DNA of 5,123 bases from JAWKWH01 sp041582695 (GTDB lineage Bacteria > Pseudomonadota > Alphaproteobacteria > Rhizobiales > Rhizobiaceae). The translations under genes and the position numbers were made by a program. This document shows positions 1-5,123 of the stretch, piece after piece. The notes beneath the pieces were generated by a model. It saw nothing but the letters and a program-made list of their open reading frames with translations. It did not search any database and was not told the DNA's origin. Location of the stretch: assembly GCA_041582695.1 (NCBI GenBank), contig JBFIBB010000236.1, forward strand, positions 1 through 5,123. Direction: 5' to 3'. Position 1 is the stretch's first letter; each line of letters starts with the position of its first letter.

Positions 1-1069
1 ACAGTTGCTGCAGCCAGGCCAATTTGGTCTTGTGGATCAGCGCCTCGCGATCGGCCCTCCCCTGATCGCCAGCCCCTTCCGAAAGTTGCGCCAGCAATTG
101 CTCGGCCACCTGTCTGGCATCGCCGACAATGCCCACCTCGACCGGCTTGGTCAGCCCGATGCGGTCGGCATTGATGTCGACCTGGATCAGCTTCGCCTGT
201 TTCGGCCAGTAATCAATGCCGTAGCCCGGCAGCGTCGAGAAAGGGTTGAGCCGTGTGCCGAGCGCCAGCACCACGTCCGCCTTGGCGATCAGCTCCATGC
301 CCGCCTTCGAGCCGTTGTAGCCGAGCGGCCCCGCAAACAGCGGATGCGAACCGGGAAAGGCGTCGTTGTGCTGGTAGTTGCAGCACACCGGCGCCGACAG
401 GCGTTCTGCCAGCGCCTTCGATGCCTCGATGGCGCCGCCGATCACCACACCGGCGCCGTTCAGGATAACGGGAAACTTTGCTTCCGAAAGCAGCTTTGCC
501 GCGCGCGCGATCGCCTCGCGCCCGCCGGAAGGCCTTTCGAACCGCACCATCTGCGGCAGGTTGATGTCGATCACCTGTGTCCACATGTCGCGCGGAACAT
601 TGATCTGCGCGGGCGCGCAGCCGCGCCAGGCCTTCAGGATCACCCGGTTCAGCACTTCGGCAATGCGCGAAGGATCGCGGACTTCCTCCTGGTAGCAGAC
701 CATCTCCTCGAACAGCTTCATCTGCGGGATTTCCTGAAACCCGCCCTGTCCGATCGTCTTGTTCGCCGCCTGCGGGGTTACGAGCAGCATCGGCGTATGG
801 TTCCAGTAGGCCGTCTTGATCGGCGTCACGAAATTGGTGATGCCGGGCCCGTTTTGGGCGATGCACATTGCCATCCTGCCAGACGCGCGGGAATAGCCGT
901 CCGCCATCATGCCCGCATTGCATTCGTGCGCCGTGTCCCAAAAGGTTATCCCGGCCTTTGGAAACAGGTCGGAAATCGGCATGAACGCCGAACCTATTAT
1001 GCCGAAAGCATGTTCGATGCCGTGCATTTGTAGCACTTTTACGAAGGCTTCCTCGGTGGTCATCTTCAT
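1..1069 (-). CDS. xsc: Sulfoacetaldehyde acetyltransferase, N-terminal 356 residues (cut by left edge)
   Basis: Thiamine-diphosphate (ThDP) enzyme that converts sulfoacetaldehyde and phosphate to acetyl phosphate and sulfite, the desulfonation step of taurine, isethionate and related C2-sulfonate breakdown; cytoplasmic. Reading leftwards from ATG at 1069, the frame stays open to the edge. The first residues, MKMTTEEAFVKVLQMHGIEH, match the characteristic Xsc N-terminus. The ThDP pyrimidine-binding domain spans about residues 1-165: E49 in AHECNAGMMADGYSRASG aligns with the catalytic glutamate of acetolactate synthase-type enzymes, followed by QNGPGITNF (72-80), NHTPMLLVTPQAANKTIGQG (90-109) and APAQINVPRD (152-161). 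The central domain begins near 185, with FPVILNGAGVVIGGA (199-213) and LALGTRLNPFSTLPGYGIDY (268-287). The C-terminal ThDP-diphosphate domain (GDG...N motif) is outside the window; family members are about 590-600 residues. Start chosen because of the AAGGGAA Shine-Dalgarno 7 bases upstream and the family N-terminus; M3 is an alternative. It diverges from the hydrolase gene at 1348. A less specific acetolactate synthase is unlikely given the length of the Xsc-specific matches. Confidence 0.93.
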   Translation of the reverse strand, partial: MKMTTEEAFVKVLQMHGIEHAFGIIGSAFMPISDLFPKAGITFWDTAHECNAGMMADGYSRASGRMAMCIAQNGPGITNFVTPIKTAYWNHTPMLLVTPQAANKTIGQGGFQEIPQMKLFEEMVCYQEEVRDPSRIAEVLNRVILKAWRGCAPAQINVPRDMWTQVIDINLPQMVRFERPSGGREAIARAAKLLSEAKFPVILNGAGVVIGGAIEASKALAERLSAPVCCNYQHNDAFPGSHPLFAGPLGYNGSKAGMELIAKADVVLALGTRLNPFSTLPGYGIDYWPKQAKLIQVDINADRIGLTKPVEVGIVGDARQVAEQLLAQLSEGAGDQGRADREALIHKTKLAWLQQL

Positions 1070-1076
1070 TTTATGG

Positions 1077-1083
1077 TTCCCTT
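1077..1083 (-). promoter_or_regulatory. Ribosome binding site of xsc
   Basis: On the minus strand the bases read AAGGGAA, followed by seven bases and the ATG at 1069. Spacing and sequence suit a Shine-Dalgarno site and support ATG 1069 rather than the in-frame ATG at 1063. Confidence 0.7.
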
Positions 1084-1216
1084 GCTTGGGTATGGCCGAT
1101 CGCGCGCCGGGGTCGCAGGCCATCCGGATATGATGTGGTCGATTTAGATTACACCGCGGATTTCGCTAGAGCCTAATCGGGATGCTGCTTTGGTCCATGG
1201 CCGTTGGCACAGGCGT

Positions 1217-1245
1217 TTCCGGCGACAAACGATTGCGGCTGTCAA
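1217..1245 (-). promoter_or_regulatory. Possible sigma70-type promoter for xsc
   Basis: On the minus strand there is an exact TTGACA hexamer (1245-1240), the best -35 element in the divergent region. At 17 bases downstream the -10 position reads CCGGAA, a poor match to TATAAT. Alphaproteobacterial promoters often rely on a strong TTGAC and a loose -10, and some need an activator. Transcription would begin near 1210, giving a leader of about 140 bases before xsc. The dyad at 1258-1277 would lie just upstream of the -35, centred near -57, where activators commonly bind. This is only a motif match. Confidence 0.3.
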
Positions 1246-1257
1246 ACCATAGGAATT

Positions 1258-1277
1258 ATTGCGGTTGAACCGGCAAT
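1258..1277. promoter_or_regulatory. Operator-like inverted repeat in the divergent intergenic region
   Basis: The top strand reads ATTGCGGTT-G-AACC(G)GCAAT: nine-base complementary arms around a single central G, interrupted only by one extra G in the right arm. The inner GGTT-G-AACC (1263-1271) and outer ATTGC/GCAAT are both perfectly dyadic. A second copy of the left half, ATTGCGG, occurs 26 bases upstream (1232-1238), so the sites are spaced by about two and a half helical turns. Its place between two divergent genes suggests a binding site for a dimeric regulator controlling one or both. No regulator gene is in the window, so I do not assign a family. It is not followed by a T-run and lies well upstream of the hydrolase start, which argues against a terminator. 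Confidence 0.4.
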
Positions 1278-1333
1278 GCCAATCGTGCTTCACAACGGTA
1301 CCAGCCGGCCATGATCGCGGGCCCAAAGTCTCC

Positions 1334-1340
1334 GGGAGAG
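1334..1340 (+). promoter_or_regulatory. Ribosome binding site of the formylglycine hydrolase gene
   Basis: GGGAGAG precedes the ATG at 1348 by seven bases. This fits a Shine-Dalgarno site and fixes the start of the hydrolase at its family-typical position, a few residues before the first beta strand. Confidence 0.65.
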
Positions 1341-1347
1341 CAAATCC

Positions 1348-2886
1348 ATGTCCGGGAAAGTACTGATCATCGTCCTTGATCAACTGCGCGCCGACTGCGT
1401 GTTCGGCAAGTTCGCCGAAGTGGTGAGCATGCCAAACGTGCAGCGGCTGATGCGCGAGGGCGTCGCATTTCATCGCCACTACACCGTCACGGTTCCCTGC
1501 GGACCGGCCCGCGCCAGCCTTCTGACGGGCCGGTATGCAATGAACCACCGCTCGATCCGCAACGGAACGCCGCTGGCTGGTCATTTGTCCAACCTCGCCA
1601 TCGAAGCCCGTAAGCTGAACTACGAGCCGCTTCTGTTCGGCTACACCGACACCAGCGCCGACCCGTACGAGCACCACCCGGAAGATCCTGCGCTGAAGTC
1701 CTATGAAGGGCTGATGAAGGGGTTCGTCGAGGTCACCCAGTTGCGCCTCGACACCAGCTATCCCTGGATCGCCGATCTGAAGGCCAAAGGCTATGACCTG
1801 CCCGGCGACTATTGGCAGACCTACGAGGCCGGCGAAATTGACGGCAAGCCATCGCCGATAACCGGTCCGGCGCTCTACCGCGCGGAAGACAGTGACACCG
1901 CTTTCCTGGCCGGCGAAGCGCTGAAGGCGCTGTCGGTGCGCGAAAAGTCAGACTGGTTCGCCTCAGTGAATTTCATCAGGCCGCATCCGCCGCTGGTTGC
2001 GCCCGCGCCCTACAACACGATGTACGATCCCGTTGCCCTCCCGAAAGCGGACCTGCCGGCCGATTTCGATCATCACCGCACCAGCCATCCCTTCATCGAG
2101 GCGTTCTTTTCCGCACCGGCGGACCGCGGACTTTATATCGGTTTCGATGGCCGGTACGACCGGCTGACCGAGAGCCACATCGCCGCGCTTCGCGCCGTCT
2201 ATTTCGGACTGGCAAGCGAGGTCGACGCCCATATCGGACGCTTGCTCGACTATCTGGAAATGTCCGGGCAGGCCGATCAGACACTGGTCGTTCTGACCGC
2301 CGATCACGGCGAGATGCTTGGCGACAAGCATATGTGGGGCAAGACCAGCATCTACGAACCGGCCTATCACATTCCGCTGATCATCCGCGATCCGCGTCGC
2401 AGGCATATGGCCGGAAAAGTTGTCGCGGATTTCACAGAATCCATCGACCTCCTGCCGACGATTATCGACTGGATGGGCGCAAACCCGTCGCACGAGTTCG
2501 ACGGGCGCTCACTATTGCCGTTTGTCGAGGGAAAAGTGCCGCAAGGCTGGCGCGATTACGCCTTCGCGGAAATGGATTTCGGCGATCCGGTCGAACCGAC
2601 CCGTTTCCAGCGCCACCTCGGCACGCATTCGACGGCAAGCAACTGCGCGATCCTGCGCGAGGCGCGCTTCAAGCTGGTCCATTTCAACGCGGGATTGCCG
2701 CCGATACTGTTCGATCTGGAAAACGACCCGCTAGAATCTACAAATCTCGCTGCCGATCCCGCCTTTCAGGGCGAACTCTACCGGTTGACGGCAAAAATGC
2801 TGGATCACCGCATGCGCCACGCCGACCAGTCGCGCGCGCTCATGATGCTCACCGAACGGGGGGCGATGACCGGCAGGCGCTGGTAG
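1348..2886 (+). CDS. Formylglycine-dependent hydrolase, phosphonate monoester hydrolase/type I sulfatase family
   Basis: Complete 512-residue alkaline-phosphatase-superfamily hydrolase, the usual length for phosphonate monoester hydrolases (PMH). The first strand, KVLIIVLDQLRAD, carries metal-ligand D11. The sulfatase signature VPCGPARASLLTG has C51 in the C-x-P-x-R context that is oxidised to formylglycine, with R55. Other positions that match the PMH active site are N72, Y99/T100, H213 in RPHPP, and D319/H320 in LTADHGEMLGDKHMWGK with K332. The C-terminal part has the family's FTESIDLLPTIIDWMG (362-377) and FDLENDPLESTNLA (455-468) stretches. There is no signal peptide or membrane segment, so it should act in the cytoplasm on an imported substrate; PMHs are cytoplasmic, many sulfatases are exported. 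Characterised PMHs cleave phosphonate monoesters and phosphodiesters and, in vitro, sulfate and sulfonate monoesters, so the bond attacked cannot be read from sequence. It diverges from xsc and converges on the transporter operon, suggesting a role in sulfonate or sulfate-ester use (inference). A formylglycine-generating enzyme is needed and is not seen here. Confidence 0.88.
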   Translation: MSGKVLIIVLDQLRADCVFGKFAEVVSMPNVQRLMREGVAFHRHYTVTVPCGPARASLLTGRYAMNHRSIRNGTPLAGHLSNLAIEARKLNYEPLLFGYTDTSADPYEHHPEDPALKSYEGLMKGFVEVTQLRLDTSYPWIADLKAKGYDLPGDYWQTYEAGEIDGKPSPITGPALYRAEDSDTAFLAGEALKALSVREKSDWFASVNFIRPHPPLVAPAPYNTMYDPVALPKADLPADFDHHRTSHPFIEAFFSAPADRGLYIGFDGRYDRLTESHIAALRAVYFGLASEVDAHIGRLLDYLEMSGQADQTLVVLTADHGEMLGDKHMWGKTSIYEPAYHIPLIIRDPRRRHMAGKVVADFTESIDLLPTIIDWMGANPSHEFDGRSLLPFVEGKVPQGWRDYAFAEMDFGDPVEPTRFQRHLGTHSTASNCAILREARFKLVHFNAGLPPILFDLENDPLESTNLAADPAFQGELYRLTAKMLDHRMRHADQSRALMMLTERGAMTGRRW

Positions 2887-2897
2887 CCCAAACGACG

Positions 2898-3898
2898 TCA
2901 CGCGGTTTCGGCAGCCAGTTCCTTCCAGCGGTGGCAGGCAACTTCGTGCTCGCGGCCCGCCTCCTCGAGCTTCGGCTCCTCGCGCCGGCAACGATCGACC
3001 GCAAACCGGCACCGGGTCTGGAACTTGCATCCCGGCGGCGGGTTTGCGGGACTCGGGATTTCGCCCTCCAGCTTCTGCGCCGTGCCGCGATTGTCTGGAT
3101 CGAGCGAGGGAATCGCCGACAGCAGCGCCTGGGTGTAGGGATGGCGCGGCTTGTTGAACAGGTCCCGCGTTGGCCCGCTTTCCACCAGCCGGCCAAGGTA
3201 CATCACCGCCACATGGTCGCAGATATGGGCGACGACGCTCAGATCGTGGCTGATGAACAGGTAGGTCAGCCCAAGCTGTTTCTGCAGATCTTTCAGCAGG
3301 TTTAGAACGTCTGCCTGAATCGAAACGTCAAGCGCGGCAACGCTTTCGTCGGCCACCACGAAACGCGGATTCGACACCAGCGCGCGCGCAATCGAGATTC
3401 GCTGCCGCTGTCCGCCGGAGAAGGCGTGCGGAAAGCGGCGCAGATGCTCGAGATTGAGCCGGCACTTGGCCGCGATTGCGCGCACCCTCTTGTCGGTTTC
3501 ATCGCGCGAGGATGTCAGTCCCATCACCTCCAGCGGCTCGGCAATGATGTCGCGCACGGTCATGCGCGGGCTGAGCGCCGCGTAGGGGTCCTGAAAGATC
3601 AGCTGCGCCCGCTTGCGGTAATCCTTCAGCTCGGCCTTCGACATCGTCGCAACGTCGTAGGAAACCTCGCCGTCGTCGTAGGAAACATGGCCGCTGGTAA
3701 TGGGCGCCGCCCGCAGCAGCGCCCGGCCGAGTGTCGTCTTGCCCGATCCGGACTCGCCCACCAGGCCGAAGAAAGAGCCTTTGGGAATGTCGATGTTGAC
3801 CTTTTCTACCGCCCGGATCGTCGCCCCGGACCCGAACAGCTTTCTGCCGATACCGAAATAGACGCAAAGCTCGCGCGCCGAAACCAGGGGCTTGCCGC

Positions 3899-3902
<4 letters not shown>
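2898..3902 (-). CDS. Peptide/nickel-type ABC transporter ATP-binding protein, OppF/DppF-like
   Basis: Second ATPase of a PepT-family (oligopeptide/dipeptide/nickel) importer; it pairs with the DppD-like subunit on the cytoplasmic face of the membrane. Complete at 334 residues. Visible motifs: Walker A GESGSGKTT (49-57), Q-loop Q104 in LIFQDPYAALSPRMTV, signature FSGGQRQR (161-168), Walker B FVVADE (181-186) with catalytic E186, D-loop ALD (190-192) and H-loop H219 in FISHD. The residue after E186 is Ser where most homologues have Pro (DESVAALD for DEPVSALD). The C-terminal oligopeptide-transporter extension begins around HPYTQALLSAIP (254-265) and holds four cysteines (C292, C298, C305, C323), the arrangement that binds a 4Fe-4S cluster in structurally studied relatives. 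Its ATG overlaps the TGA of the upstream ATPase by four bases, and a strong AAGGAGG precedes it. It is the last gene of its operon and ends 11 bases from the convergent hydrolase. The family is certain, the substrate is not. Confidence 0.94.
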
Positions 3903-4899
<997 letters not shown>

Positions 4900-4903
<4 letters not shown>

Positions 4904-5123
4904 TTTCGCGTGCTCGAATAAGGATCAGCCGCGTCGCGCAAACCATCGCCCACGAAAACGAAGGCGAGCACCAGCGCAATGAAGAATACGACCGGAATGA
5001 AATACCACTGATAGTTCAGAAGCACGTCGGCCTTCGACACGTTCTGCATCAGCGCGCCGAGCGAATTGACCGGATCCTTCAGGCCGAGCCCGATGAAGGA
5101 AAGCGCGGTCTCGGATCGCACCA
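4900..5123 (-). CDS. Peptide/nickel-type ABC transporter permease, OppC/DppC-like, C-terminal end (cut by right edge)
   Basis: Only the last 73 residues plus two bases are present; the N-terminus lies beyond the right edge. The visible part opens with RSETALSFIGLGLKDPVNSL, the conserved cytoplasmic loop following the EAA-type coupling region in OppC/DppC permeases (usually LSFLGLGvqpP..sWG). A hydrophobic stretch follows (WYFIPVVFFIALVLAFVFVG, about 4948-5007), the last transmembrane helix, and then the family's C-terminal GDGLRDAADPY. The GTG at 5121 is an internal valine codon, not a start. Stop TGA overlaps the ATG of the OppD/DppD-like gene by four bases, so the genes are cotranscribed and translationally coupled. 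The companion B-type permease and the substrate-binding protein, not visible, are expected upstream, to the right of the window. Confidence 0.88.

Noticed and set aside
213..941. Minus-strand open frame of 242 codons inside xsc
   Set aside because: It is an out-of-frame reading of xsc on the same strand. Its sequence has no family features, whereas the overlapping frame from 1069 is continuous and conserved.
5..1033. Long plus-strand open frame (342 codons) opposite xsc
   Set aside because: It is the antisense shadow of xsc in GC-rich DNA. The protein is rich in Arg, His and Leu with no recognisable motif, and the minus-strand frame gives a clear Xsc sequence over the whole span.
1122..1129. 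Palindrome ATCCGGAT in the intergenic region
   Set aside because: Eight-base palindromes of this composition are common by chance in GC-rich DNA, and no second copy or flanking symmetry supports a binding site.
1265..1293. TTGAAC as a plus-strand -35 for the hydrolase gene
   Set aside because: The correctly spaced -10 position reads CTTCAC, which does not resemble TATAAT, and the hexamer is part of the dyad at 1258-1277. No plus-strand promoter could be assigned.
1144..1677. Minus-strand open frame of 177 codons spanning the intergenic gap and the start of the hydrolase
   Set aside because: It lies antisense to the formylglycine signature region of the hydrolase, has no convincing ribosome binding site in the context of its start, and shows no family resemblance.
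2334..3305. Plus-strand open frame of 323 codons crossing the end of the hydrolase and the ATPase
   Set aside because: It is a composite shadow: out of frame with the hydrolase in its first part and antisense to the ATPase in its second, and resembles no protein family.
5119..5121. GTG at the right edge as start of a 73-residue protein
   Set aside because: The reading frame stays open to the window edge and the first residues belong to the middle of the conserved OppC/DppC C-terminal loop, so this is an internal valine codon of a longer permease.

Overview
The window reads as GC-rich chromosomal or large-replicon DNA of an alphaproteobacterium, most likely of the rhizobial/Phyllobacteriaceae or Rhodobacterales type. 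This is inferred from the codon usage, from the protein variants (an Xsc N-terminus close to alphaproteobacterial sulfoacetaldehyde acetyltransferases, and a DESVAALD Walker B in the second ATPase) and from the gene set. No rRNA, tRNA, mobile element, CRISPR array or phage gene is visible. Almost all of the sequence is coding.

Layout, left to right. Positions 1-1069 (minus strand) hold the first 356 codons of a thiamine-diphosphate enzyme recognisable as sulfoacetaldehyde acetyltransferase (xsc); its C-terminus lies off the left edge. Positions 1070-1347 are a divergent intergenic region with a good ribosome binding site for each flanking gene, a TTGACA hexamer facing xsc, and an operator-like dyad (1258-1277). 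Positions 1348-2886 (plus strand) encode a complete cytoplasmic alkaline-phosphatase-superfamily hydrolase with the formylglycine signature CGPAR, most like phosphonate monoester hydrolases/type I sulfatases. After only 11 bases, a convergent minus-strand operon follows: an OppF/DppF-type ATPase (2898-3902), an OppD/DppD-type ATPase (3899-4903) and the C-terminal end of an OppC/DppC-type permease (4900-5123, cut by the right edge). Each junction in this operon is a 4-base ATGA overlap.

Working model (inference): the peptide/nickel-type (PepT family) ABC transporter imports a small organic solute. The formylglycine hydrolase cleaves a sulfate, sulfonate, phosphonate or phosphodiester bond in it. 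Xsc converts sulfoacetaldehyde plus phosphate to acetyl phosphate plus sulfite. Together they would form an organosulfur (possibly organophosphorus) scavenging island. The intermediate steps, the substrate-binding protein, the other permease and any regulator would have to lie outside the window, so the pathway link rests on gene adjacency only. I found no clearly unprecedented system. The most interesting points are the pairing of a phosphonate-monoester-hydrolase-like enzyme with Xsc and the dyad in their shared control region.
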